Source of the DNA: Cryptomeria japonica
Lineage: Eukaryota > Streptophyta > Pinopsida > Cupressales > Cupressaceae
Length of the DNA: 60,000 bases
NCBI RefSeq assembly: GCF_030272615.1
Contig: NC_081414.1
Span: 915,813,648-915,873,647 of the forward strand
Direction of reading: 5' to 3'
The notes below the pieces were generated by a model. The model saw nothing but the letters and a program-made list of their open reading frames with translations, was not told the origin of the DNA and made no database searches. The translations under genes and the position numbers were made by a program. Of this stretch, positions 44,162 to 54,534 are shown in pieces (the first letter of the stretch is position 1; every line of letters begins with the position of its first letter).

Positions 44162-44338
44162 GGTCGGGTATTCTTGATTGACCAAGAATTCTAAGGAAGC
44201 GTAAGCTTCAAGGTTGGGCGGAAAAAGTGCCTGATTCTTGTTCTCGTCTATCTTCAAAAGACAGAAGGAAGCGACTCAGACTAAAGATCAACGGATGCAT
44301 CTTCTTGTATATTCTTAAGGCAATTTGGAAGCCTAAGT
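44162..44338 (+). other. Exon-like CpG-richer block of unknown identity
   Basis: Following GTGCAG, 177 bp with several CpGs and balanced base content encode an open stretch of about 50 residues. It includes RKRKLQGWAEKVPDS and SSKDRRKRLRLKINGC and ends at TAG 44336-44338. A TGA lies upstream in this frame. A polyadenylation-like AATAAA lies near 44486. I do not recognise the product. It may be the last exon of a small gene starting near 43.2 kb, or a non-coding transcript. Confidence 0.3.
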
Positions 44339-44907
44339 AGGAAATAAGAACTTCTTAGTATTGGATATTGTATTATTCATGTGCATTATTATGATATATC
44401 TATGAATGTAATTTATATCCATTTTCAATGTTTGGTTATATCTTGTATAAAATATGCTTAGAGATTGAAATTTAAGTTTATTTATGAATAAAGAGTAATT
44501 TAGGGTTAGATCCTAGATTGACTTCTTTATAGTAATTCCCCATCTTTTGATGCTTACATAAAAAATATAATGGTCTTATTATGACTCAAATTGGTCATAA
44601 AAAAAACTTATAGAGTCTTTCAACTATATAGGAAAAAAAAATTAAATAATAAAATAGAGTACATTTTTGTCAATAATTTCTTAAATCTATTAAGTAATGT
44701 TCAAATAAGACATGTCATTTCTATTTAAGTAGATTAGAAAATACATAAGATAATTATATTTGTAAAGGGGAAACATTTGTAGTATTCTGGATAGAAGGGA
44801 TGACAATTCTCAAGAAGTTCCAACACTAATAGAAGAAATTAATACTAATCTAGAATCCTTGAGAGCTCATATTGGTATTAAATGAAGAGGAAACATAACT
44901 CAAACCT

Positions 44908-45326
44908 ATTGGAGAGATTAGGAACCCATCTTGAAGACAACCGCACTTCAAGGGATCGAACTAGGAAACTATCCAAGCACACATGAGAATGTTGCAACTT
45001 GAACAATGATGAACAACAAGATTGAAAAGTAAAGCTTGAGATGAACTTGTTGTGAATGAATATGAATTGATGATCGATTGATATGATACAATGTAAAAAT
45101 GAGCTTGCTTATATAGGCAAGTAAGGAGGGAGTAGTTACAACTACCCTATGACAAAATTAAATGCATAATAATGAAACATCTCTATCTAGAATGACACCT
45201 AAGGTAACTAACATGAATAATATTAAATAATTGTACCATATGACAACTAAGCTATCCTAAGTAAAATTAACATGTGTGAATATGTGCTAACTATGAACTA
45301 GTTAGGATATTTCCTTGTTCATGCCA
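44908..45326 (-). repeat. LTR of the solo-LTR family, minus strand
   Basis: It is homologous along its length to the split solo LTR (20874-21034 plus 33749-33995). It shares 'gtgtcattctagatagagat', the TATA-like 'cctatataagcaagctcat' and 'ttcgatcccttgaag'. At the point where the solo LTR is interrupted, this copy reads straight through the single pentamer CCTAT (45146-45150; ATAGG on the LTR strand). A purine tract (GAAGGGGTGAG on the minus strand) lies just right of the LTR, so this is the 3' LTR of an element extending rightward. Confidence 0.8.
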
Positions 45327-47240
45327 ACTCACCCCTTCAAGTGAAACTTATGGAGATGTTCTGGATAAAAATATAATCATGTGGTATTAGGACCTAACTC
45401 CACTTTCGGTCAAACATTAGAATGTGAAAGAAGTTAGAGGAGTGATTCTCCTTGACTAAATCTTGTGAGGGCGATTCAAGGGATACTTCCAGGGCTTCTA
45501 TCCCTTCATTGCTATGAAATGGGATAAGTAAAGTGTTGGGGAATGTAAAACTATGATGAAAAAACAAAGGAAAGTGAATATAATAGCAAGTGAAATAAAA
45601 TGGTCTATAATAGAATTAGGACAATAAGTACAAAAATGACAAAAAGATCCAATCGTGCACCTATAGCCAAAATCTGAGCTTGAACTAACATGATTAGGGT
45701 GTTGGGCACCTTGGTCTACTAAGCCACCAATATGGGGATCTAATTTTTGAGATAGCCTAAATAGTGGCCTAAAAATATGGATCAGAGAACATAGGACCAG
45801 GGTATGGGGGCATCCTAGTCCAAGGACAAGAGCGTGGGGCACCTTGGTCCTTGAAAACTAGGTTCAACTTTTTACATTGATTTTGCACTTGTTTTCTGAG
45901 GTCCTCCAAAAACTTCCTACTCTGACAAATATGTGTGACTACACTTGTAATTTGAAAATGGTATGGTTGTATCTATATAGCTGTTTTCCTTAGTCAATCC
46001 CCTTGTTTTGGTGATTTCCACCTCCACAAATAGTTGATATTGTAATTAAAAATGTGTGTGTACTCTTTATTCTTATGTGTTTGTAAGATTACTATGAGCT
46101 CAATGCAAACTAGAGTTTGCAAATGTATTAGAGAAAACCTTAAATGCTTGTAATGACAATGCTATAAATCACAATTGCAATGCAAATATAAAGAAATAAT
46201 GTAAATCTGAAGCTCAACATAGAGACATAAGAACAACATGAAACCATACCAAATCCTAAGGAAGAGGTAGAAGCCAATCAACAGTCAATGATTCCCTTAT
46301 TATTCTTTAATATATCCTAAAGCTTCTATGATTGATGAAGATCTTGATGAACAATTGATGAATGGATGAATTTTTAGATCTTATACTTTACACAAAATAG
46401 TACTTTCACTTCACAACAATCTCCTTCCAATTGTTGGATTAGGGATCCTCAAATGAGCAAAATAATTGTTATATATATGAAAGACTAAGTTTGATTTTGA
46501 TAAAAGGATGACTTAGAATTGATGAAATTTGGCACCAAGCAGGATTTGGATAATTTAGAACCACCTTATTATCCTCCCGAAATTTGAAGATAAAAGTGCA
46601 AGACCAGGTAGTATACTACCTAGTCCTGGTAATATTTTTATGATTTTCTAAGCATGCGAGATAATGTGGTTCTAATGCCAAATCCAAATCGGTGGCTCAA
46701 ACCAAGATGTGTAGATATGCGAAATATTCCTTGAAGATTCAAATTATGGTAAGATAAGATTACATCACTTAAGGTTACATAAAAATGGGTACACTTAGGA
46801 TCAAGGGCCCAATTTTATGATATGTAAATTTATGAAAGAGGACTTAGGTTTAATTAAAATTAATAATTAAATGCCTAGATAATTCCTATAATGTATAATT
46901 AAATGGGACAGACTAAGGTGGGTGCTAACCTAAGAGTGGAATTGGACAATCTATTTAAGGGTGTACAATTTTTGACACTACAAGAGAAAAAATACTATAC
47001 AAGACTAGTTATGAAGATGCAATATATGGGTCCCAAGAACTACGGAATGCTAGGTACATGTGCAAAACTAATCATGCAATTAATCTCTTACAAATAAAGA
47101 AAAGGAGAAAACCTCATGGGATAAAACTCCTCTCCAAAAAAGAGATAAAAATACAAAAATTATACAAATGAAGAATGAAGTGATGTATAGAGGTTCCACA
47201 TTGATACCCTTAAGAACTACATCCATCTCAAGAATACAAT
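45327..47240 (-). other. Decayed internal region of an LTR element, no gene identified
   Basis: It begins with the purine tract of the LTR at 44908-45326. The minus-strand frame at 45498-45842 is Ser/Leu/Phe-rich without a known motif. The plus-strand frame at 46903-47097 also shows none. Confidence 0.4.
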
Positions 47241-47244
47241 TCAA

Positions 47245-48450
47245 TTACCCCTCCCATGAAGAAAAATATAAAGACAACATTGCCTCCCAACAAACAAGTG
47301 TTATCAAAACCATAAAAGTATGTTTGACGTGAAAAAGGCATCCAATGGTGACAAACAACCTATCTACCCTTGGGAAGAAATAAATATAATTGTGCATGTA
47401 GAAGAAAATCCACATCCATAATGTAATGAGAAGTCTCAACATTGAAAGCTCGAAAGAAGAGTGAAATGCCTCCACAAATGTCTCAACAAGACTAGGAAAA
47501 TCCTCAATAAAAGAAGAAACAAAGAATGAAAGAGACTCAAAATCATCCACCAATATAAAATATACAAAGAGAAGAGAAACCTCCTCAAGCATGTTCTCCA
47601 AATTTGAGGTAGAGGAATAAGAGGCCAAGTCTATAAAGCCTAAAATGAAACCAAATTCTGGAAGCCAAAATCTAAAAAACCAAATGATACCTATTGTATG
47701 CAATTCTTGGAATCCATATCAACTATCAACTCTAATGTAGCAAGGAATGGAGAAGTCATGAGAAGATCCACAAATCCATGAGGAATAATTCCATTACTCC
47801 CAATATTAGATGGAGGAGTCAAAGGAATATATGAGTCATCATCATCCTCAATGAAGTTAAAAGTATACACCCAATGACAATTATTAGCAAAACCCATAGC
47901 AAGAAAAGCACCATTAGAATCATAAATGTAAGTTGCATCTTCAATGAACTCAACTATGCTACCATCTCGTGTAACCTGGTAAATTGAATGTAGATCATGT
48001 GCTATCACATAAACATGAAAATAAATTATGTGCAACTCTAGTACCCAAGTCAATATCACTTACGGAAGCAAATTGTACACATTGATTGCTTGTAGTCAAG
48101 AGTTCAGGATATGGTGAGGGACCTAGAGAAGCTAGAATCATGCTTTCCCTTGAATTGGAAATTTGTTCCAATGTGCCAGAACCAAGAATCCAACCAATGT
48201 TCCTAAGGGAATGAGTGGTAATCAAGGCATAACCATCTCTTTTTTAATCAAGAGATGTATCCTCATATTTGAGAGTATGTGAACTTGGTGAAGAAGAAAT
48301 AAAAATGTTATGTAGCTTGAGTAATTATTGCAACTTATGAATTTCTTTCTTAACAAATTCAATCCTTGGGTCTTCCATGAGATATACGAGAGAACAAAAG
48401 GACAAATTTCTAAGAGCCACCCTAAAATAGAGACTATTACAATTATCAAA
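47245..48450 (-). pseudogene. Ty1/copia protease and pre-integrase remnant
   Basis: Minus-strand reading near 48190-48120 gives GWILGSGTLEQISNSRES, equivalent to the copia protease start W(I/V)LDSGAxxHI. The catalytic Asp is Gly here. It continues LASLGPSPYPELLTTSNQC. After a frame change near 48000, DLHSIYQVTRDGSIVEFIED and AMGFANNCHWVYTF (47980-47860) match the LLSVxQ(I/L)TR...VxF segment before the integrase zinc finger. Frames further left (47245-47703) show no motif. The element is deeply decayed, with no LTRs assigned. Confidence 0.6.
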
Positions 48451-48536
48451 TGTCAAATTCTCTAAGTGAACAGACAATTTCAACTATGACAAATTGAAAA
48501 ATAGCTTATTAAAGATATTAGTTTTCCACAATCCAT

Positions 48537-49542
48537 TATTCTTCTCATTCCTTCTGGATTCGATTATATTTGAATTTTTGCATCAATGTTTTAAATCACA
48601 CTCTGTCATCCATCATCAAGATGTTTTGATTAATAAAAGCGGGATAGGCCTATACTGTTATATATCTGCAAGGCGACACCTAGAGAACATGAGGGATGCA
48701 CAACTAGAAAACTAAACCCCACTACAACAAAGAAAAACTCAGCAGAGCAACTCAAAAGCCAACAATAGACATAGAAACCTAGCAAAAATAGAAAGAGACA
48801 AAAACCCACAAAAGCAAGAACAACCAACTAATAAAGGCATAAAGAAATGCCCAACTGCATGGGGGAACCTTTTTCCTACCAATCTTGGCACAAACTTAAT
48901 ATTTTATCATAAAAGGACAAGTCTTCTTACTTGAACCAATCCTAGAGCCAGAGGAGATCAACGTGGAATCAAGGATATATTAGAGACCTCAAGGATTAGA
49001 ATGTTGGGTTGTTGCAAACCCAAGGTGAATAAAAAGGTTTTAGGAAAGGGAGAGGGGAAGGAGAGGTTACACATGGCCCAATGAGGTTGGACATTTAAAA
49101 AAATGAATATTATACGTTTAAATAAGCAATGTTGACATGTAAGATATACACTACCACATAAGAATTAATAATATAAAGGACAAGAGATATTAATAGAAAA
49201 CAATTGCTTGAAAATTATTAACTATGAATGCTTATATTAAAAGAATAGAGAAAAAAAATACCTAATAATATAAACCAAAAAAAACATAACATGAATAATA
49301 TTAGCTATAAGAGGATTAAATGGATCGCTAGTTTATCTATTAGTAAGGGTGGATGTTAATGAAAACAAAAATATAAATTCGAAAGCTCAAAAATAACAAA
49401 AATAAAAAAAGATAATAATGAGTGCAATTAATTGTATTCTAATCCTTGAGCTCTCTAACATCTTTATGATAGAGTGTGATCCTAAACATTGATGCAAAAA
49501 TACAAACACAATCGAATCCAAAAAGAACAACAAGAAGAATAG
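48537..49542. mobile_element. 1-kb foldback element, same family as the 9.7-kb hairpin
   Basis: The left end (48537-48623) and the reverse complement of the right end (about 49449-49542) align over some 85 bp. Both contain TTCTGGATTCGATT-like, TTTTTGCATCAATGTT and ATCACACTCT blocks, the same blocks as in the arms of the hairpin at 9702-9913. The interior (48624-49448) has only a short hydrophobic minus-strand frame (48630-48827) and no transposase. Confidence 0.7.
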
Positions 49543-49851
49543 TTTATAAAGCTAGAACAAAGCACCTAAATCGATGATGACAGCTGGTAAGGGGCCATTG
49601 ATAACGATTCACCAACATTGGAAGGTGTCGGTGTGATGGATAGATGGTCACCAAAAGAACTCCTCCAAATATTTGCAACCTTCGAAGAAAATATCTCAAT
49701 CAAATAAAAATATACTATCACAACAATCGATGTAGCCTGAAAATGATGTCAATGCAGTCAACGAAGAAATAATTTGTAGCCAACAGTCCTATCACTTTAT
49801 ATATATCACTCCTACAAAGTTTAAATTGCCAAAAAAATGGCACCTCAATAT

Positions 49852-50126
49852 TGTTAATTATAAACAAGGAGAGAAAACATAATACAATGAAACTAAAACA
49901 AAGATAAAGAAATAACACAAGGACGCGAGACAATGAGATTTATAATGGTTCACCATAAAGGCTATGTCCACTCTCAAACAGGGATATCTCTTGTATTAAT
50001 CATTCTCCTATCTACTATATATATGGACTGCAGACATAATCATTTATAAAATCACCTTTAGCTGTGAAACTAAGAGTTGGGAGAAGGTGAATGGTCATGT
50101 GATCATTGGACTTCACATTCTTAACA
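49852..50126 (-). repeat. 3' LTR of the gene-carrying element
   Basis: It runs TGTTAATTATAAAC...CATTCTTAACA (275 bp). It aligns with 59773-60000 and, in its second half, with 51960-52138. Confidence 0.75.
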
Positions 50127-51959
50127 ATCTCCTCTGTGAAGTCCAACCACCACAGCAACCCCTACATCTCCATTTCTAATCTTACATTTGAACCAGACTC
50201 ATGTATGCTTCGGATCAGCCTTCTCTAAATCAATTCAGAGTGAAAGACATAAAACAAATTTAAGTTCTTTGAAAGAACATCAATAGGCTTGGATTGGCCC
50301 TCCCGCAATCTAATCTCTAGCCACACTACTTTGATCAAAATGGAACTCTTCCTCCTCCCAGTCTTGGAACTCAACCCTAGCATGTTCTCTAGCCAACATT
50401 GCCATTTACTCCTCATGCTGAGCTTTTGCAATGATATCCACCATTTCTCCATATGCCTTTTGAATGATTACAGTGTAACTAGATTCTGCGCTGAGAACAA
50501 ATTCCGCCAAGCCCAATATGGACGCAACACCCATAATCTGCAAATAAGAACTCACCAATCTCAGACAATTACTATTCACGACCTCAAGAAGCATGTAACC
50601 AGAGATTGAGCACGAGCCAATGCTAAATCGAGACCCCTGTTAAAACCAATAGATGATATCATAGTTGGGGCATGCATAGCCGCATTCTGGAAATGATCAG
50701 CTGAATTTGGATACGAGATACAAGCATCTCGAGAGGTAGCACCGTGATTTGGAGAATAAACAGAAGAAGAAATTGGGAGTGGCAGAGTGGCTTCCGCTGC
50801 ATCCTTCTCAAACACCACGGACTTGTCTTCATGAATATGGGAAAAGCTGCTTGCTGCACCCAATGAATCAAAAAAGTCATGCATTAAGTCTTCACAAAGA
50901 CTTTGTATCCCAAATCTCACGGTTGCCTCATGATGATGACCACTTAACCATTCAGAAACATTTGCAGTCTAGGTAAGTCGATCACCACCCACAACCCTCT
51001 CCAAAAACACTTGGTGATTCCAGGTGGTCCTATAGGGATACTAGAACTTCATTTTAGATTGTAAATAGGGCTTGGACTCTACCCCTCCCAATAATAGTAC
51101 CCATTTCGTCAATGTTCAAAACCTCTTGATCCTCAAACCTGGAGATTGGACTCCCACTGCGCTCGCTTTCATGATGACTTTCTCTCACATAATAGTAATT
51201 TCAATCACAATGCCCATTTTTGTAAACAAAGGGCTCTGCAATGGGGCTACGCTCCCTTCCATAGTAGCATTCTCCTCTACTACGAGCTGGACTTCAGCTT
51301 GGTCATCCTCTTTACATTGTGAAGTGTTTGTGCAATTTGGGGATCGATCTCTACTACATTGTGCATACTCCCTTCTCTCATCTTTCAAATACCTCTCACC
51401 TGCTCCATTAGGGCCAATGACATCTACAGCGTTGGAATGACTATCAGTGCTTTTCTCGACAACAAACTCCATTGATTTGCCTTTTTCATCAATAGGCTCT
51501 TCAATCATCTTTGTCTCTGATGGAACGCACTCTTTGTCTTTATGATCCTTCCTATCTATGCGTCATCTATCATCTCTTGAAGAAGAATATTTGTGTCTAT
51601 TGTCGTCCTCATCATCATGGGAGTTCCTTTTCATCTTTACCAAGGCCATGCCATCTACAGAGCCCTTTGAAGCCACAATTACTCCTAGGCTCCCTTGCCC
51701 TACTACCTCACTCCAATCAGCATCCTCCTCATCCAAGGAGGCAAAATTAGAAACAGATTCAACTTGGGTTTCCGATGGCATACACTCTTCCTCCCACATC
51801 ATAGGGACCATCATCAATTCCAACCAAGGCATCATGGTGATCAACCTTCACCACAAGAATGGTAACAATTTTTTGGCCATTAATAGTTTGGCCAATACAT
51901 GTCATAACTACCTCAAGAGAGGAGTAACAAAGAACCCCAACATCCTCCTTTTATTAATT
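50127..51959 (-). pseudogene. Unidentified coding remnants between two LTR copies
   Basis: Minus-strand frames 50576-50920, 51185-51508 and 51563-51844 have coding-like composition. The last includes SNFASLDEEDADWSEVVGQG and an acidic/basic DDEDDNRHKYSSSRDDR tail. The first includes DFFDSLGAASSFSHIHEDKS. I recognise no family. They lie in the position of the internal region of an element closely related to the one on the right. They may be further captured host exons, but this is unproven. Confidence 0.35.
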
Positions 51960-52138
51960 AATAAGATACAATTGTGGTTCACCATTACTGGTTACATCCA
52001 CTAGAAAGCAAAGAACACTTCTATTAATCAATCTTCGGTATTAAAGTACATCTATTTATACATTTATATTTAGGTATGAAATGAAGATTCTGGAAAAGAT
52101 GAATGGTCATGTGATTGTTGGTCTTCACATTCCCAACA
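51960..52138 (-). repeat. Truncated LTR copy with its own purine tract
   Basis: It shares 'ggttcaccat', 'cttntattaatcaatc'-type sequence and 'gaatggtcatgtgattgttgg...ttcacattcccaaca' with the LTR at 49852-50126, but lacks the first third. It is followed by ATCTCCTCCATGAAG, matching the purine tract and flank at 50127. Confidence 0.65.
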
Positions 52139-52394
52139 ATCTCCTCCATGAAGGCCAACTGGCACAACCATGCATTGTGACATCCCTGCTTCCACTTCCA
52201 TTCTCAAATTGCAAATAGCCTGCAAGATTTTAGCCTTGTGAATTCTTGTTCACAAACACTGCAGATAAGCCTTCTCCAAGGCACATCAGACTGAATAAAA
52301 CTTAACCACTAAATTTGATAGTACCATTAATACCTACACTAATATATCCACAATTGATTATAACTCTTGTTCTAGTTGAAATCCTTTCTCTTGA

Positions 52395-52765
52395 GCAAGA
52401 TCTTTTTGAATGTGTTTGTTGTATTCATCAAAAGAGGTTGCCCCAATGCACTATAGTTCACCTCATGTGAGACCTGGTTGTAGGATATTGGCCGCATCAA
52501 TTGCCTCTTCTGTTGCACCTGTTCCAATTAAAGCATGGACTTCATCTATGAAGAGTATGATCTCAACACTTTGATTGATTTCATCCATAATTCTTTTTAG
52601 TCATTCTTCAAACTCTCCATGATACTTGGTACCCACAAAAAGTAGCCCCATGTCTAAAGAAATAACCCTTTTACCCTCAATTGTTTATGAAACATCTCTC
52701 GAAGCTATTTGCCAAGCAACTCCCTCAGCAATAGATGTCTTTCCTACTCCAAACTCACCCATCTC
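52395..52765 (-). pseudogene. ClpC-type Hsp100 AAA+ ATPase fragment
   Basis: Minus-strand reading gives a Walker A segment GEFGVGKTSIAEG (near 52750-52715; canonical GEPGVGKTAIAEG). Then come [37 protein letters not shown] (Walker B, about 52565-52520), [12 protein letters not shown] and CIGATSFDEYNKHIQKD (to about 52415). This order is the first nucleotide-binding domain of ClpC, the stromal chaperone that feeds the Clp protease. Only about 120 residues are present. Four in-frame stops occur: after ASRDVS (TAA), in EEFEE*LK (TGA for Arg), and in LT*GEL*C (TGA for Arg, TAG for Gln). It is dead, with no intron apparent across the segment. Location inside an LTR element suggests retrotransposon capture of a spliced transcript. 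Confidence 0.75.
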
Positions 52766-52959
52766 TATTTTTACATCTTCCACCAATGGAATATGGCAAA
52801 AGGCCTTTCCTCTATTTTCAAAAACCTTGTTCATTCCAAGCTTGAACCACTTCTCCAACCACACCCTCATTCATTTGTTAAGGCCTAAGGAGACTCGATC
52901 CCCTAGACCCCACCTTTTAGGATCATCCTCACAACCAACAATGGTAGTGGAAGTGTATT

Positions 52960-53116
52960 GAGTAGCTTGTTTGGTCACTTTGGCCCCATCACAGTTAGCA
53001 ACAATAATCTTGTGTTCCCCTATTGATACCAAGACAGCAGTAGTACCTACAGTTTCTAATGCTATCGTCTTCTCACAATAGCATTGAATTCCTCCACTAG
53101 CTATGTAGTCAGTCAT
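52960..53116 (-). pseudogene. PP2C-type protein phosphatase fragment
   Basis: The minus-strand segment ALETVGTTAVLVSIGEHKII followed by VANCDGAKVT resembles the plant PP2C core (ETVGSTAVVA...IIVANCGDSRAV). The usual Gly-Asp-Ser is altered to Asp-Gly-Ala, so the metal-binding Asp context is lost. About 50 residues match. Upstream (53217-53405) another coding-like stretch, PFEKAHEHIRRRLEKELNVA, is not identified. It lies directly upstream of the ClpC-like piece in the same orientation. Confidence 0.5.
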
Positions 53117-53629
53117 TTTTACACTCTAAACCCCCAGACAAAAACTCATTGTCCAAATTATGCCAGCAATTGGCATTTCAAAATCCTAAAGGTCACTTAT
53201 ATCGGTTTGAATTTGTGTGCCCACATTGTGCGGTGGAGCCACATTCAACTCTTTCTCCAATCTTCTCCTTATGTGCTCATGGGCCTTCTCAAAAGGTTGT
53301 ATACCAATAGTCATGCCTCATGTTACATTCACCTTAGACACCATTAACACAACCCAGCCATTGGCATCCTTCTCAACTACCATATCTTTGGCAATCTTGG
53401 CATGAACTCTAGGAGACATAGACATAATTGTAAAAAAAAAAAAACAACGAAAACAAAACCCCCTTAGAATTCTAGGTCAAGGCCTCGGTCAATTCACCTT
53501 GTAGAGCTCTTGGTTGCAAACCGAAACTGTTAAGGGAGGTGGAGATCATAATATCATGCACAGCCTTGAGCCAAGGGCTCTCAATGGCCTCCTTGAGCTT
53601 TGTCATCCTTGTGCTCCTCAGATTTTTAG

Positions 53630-53890
53630 TCACCACGCACCTGCAATATCCTGAACTTGTTCTGCAATGCCATTGTGCTTTGAAAAGGCTTCCAGGAGAA
53701 TGTCAAGAAGTTGCTTTTTGGTGACACTGGCCATCATTTTCCACATGGTCTCCACCTCTATCTCTGCTTCTTTTCCCAGGCCATTCTCGTCATTCCAGGA
53801 CTCCACCACCATGTCGTTGCCACCATTTTCTTCAAACTTCACCTCCTTGGTGAATCCCTCTTTGCTAGGGTCGAATTCCCTTTGCCACAA
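53630..53890 (-). pseudogene. Coding stretch upstream of the captured fragments, unknown
   Basis: An 86-codon minus-strand frame, acidic then helical (KKQLLDILLEAFSKHNGIAE), is cut at its upstream side by the copia insertion. It would continue at 59286 onward. No family is recognised. Confidence 0.35.
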
Positions 53891-53896
53891 CTGGAG

Positions 53897-54534
53897 TGTG
53901 AAAATTCTATTGCAGTTACTGATTATTAATCTCCTATCTCATAAAGATTATTTAAGTGCAAAATACTGAAAAATGACATGGCCACAACTTCACAAATAAA
54001 AACACACGGAAAGGAATATGCAACACAGTGACACAATATTTTTGGACAATTGTTCCTAGAAAAACCCTGAAGCGAAAACTAGTACTGCAGATGAGGAATA
54101 TATATTAACTATAGCAAATCAAGAGATACAAATATTGTTTGCCTCTTACTAGCAGAGCTTCAACGACCTCCCAATTTCTTCTGCTGAGATTCCACCCCGC
54201 TACTATCCCAACGCTATCACTGTGCCCTTGCTAACACTGCAAGACTACTTGCTAACACTGCAAGTTTCTCCACAAACTTCATATCCTCCAAATGACTCTT
54301 GACCCCTTTTTATACTACTCTCGTTGGAAAACCAACGACCGAGATTAATTCTCAATCAACAACTGAGATTAATAACAACTAAACAACCCTAACAAAATTG
54401 GTTTCAAGAAGTTTCTAAAAGAGATCAAATAATTAGCAAATAATTGTCCCTATCTAACAAAATTTGTTTAGAAAACAATTATTTACTAATTATTACATAT
54501 GGAGAACCCGTTGTCCTAGCTAACCAAACTAACA
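53897..54534 (-). repeat. 3' LTR of the copia element
   Basis: The LTR is 638 bp. It is 22 bp longer than the other LTR because 'acttgctaacactgcaag' is duplicated in tandem near 54235-54265. The gag-pol stop (54529-54531) lies just inside it. Confidence 0.95.

Noticed and set aside
50289-53969. Several plus-strand frames (50289-50609, 51072-51440, 51558-52004, 52626-52961, 53667-53969)
   Set aside because: They are antisense shadows. The recognisable ClpC, PP2C and other element-derived segments are on the minus strand.
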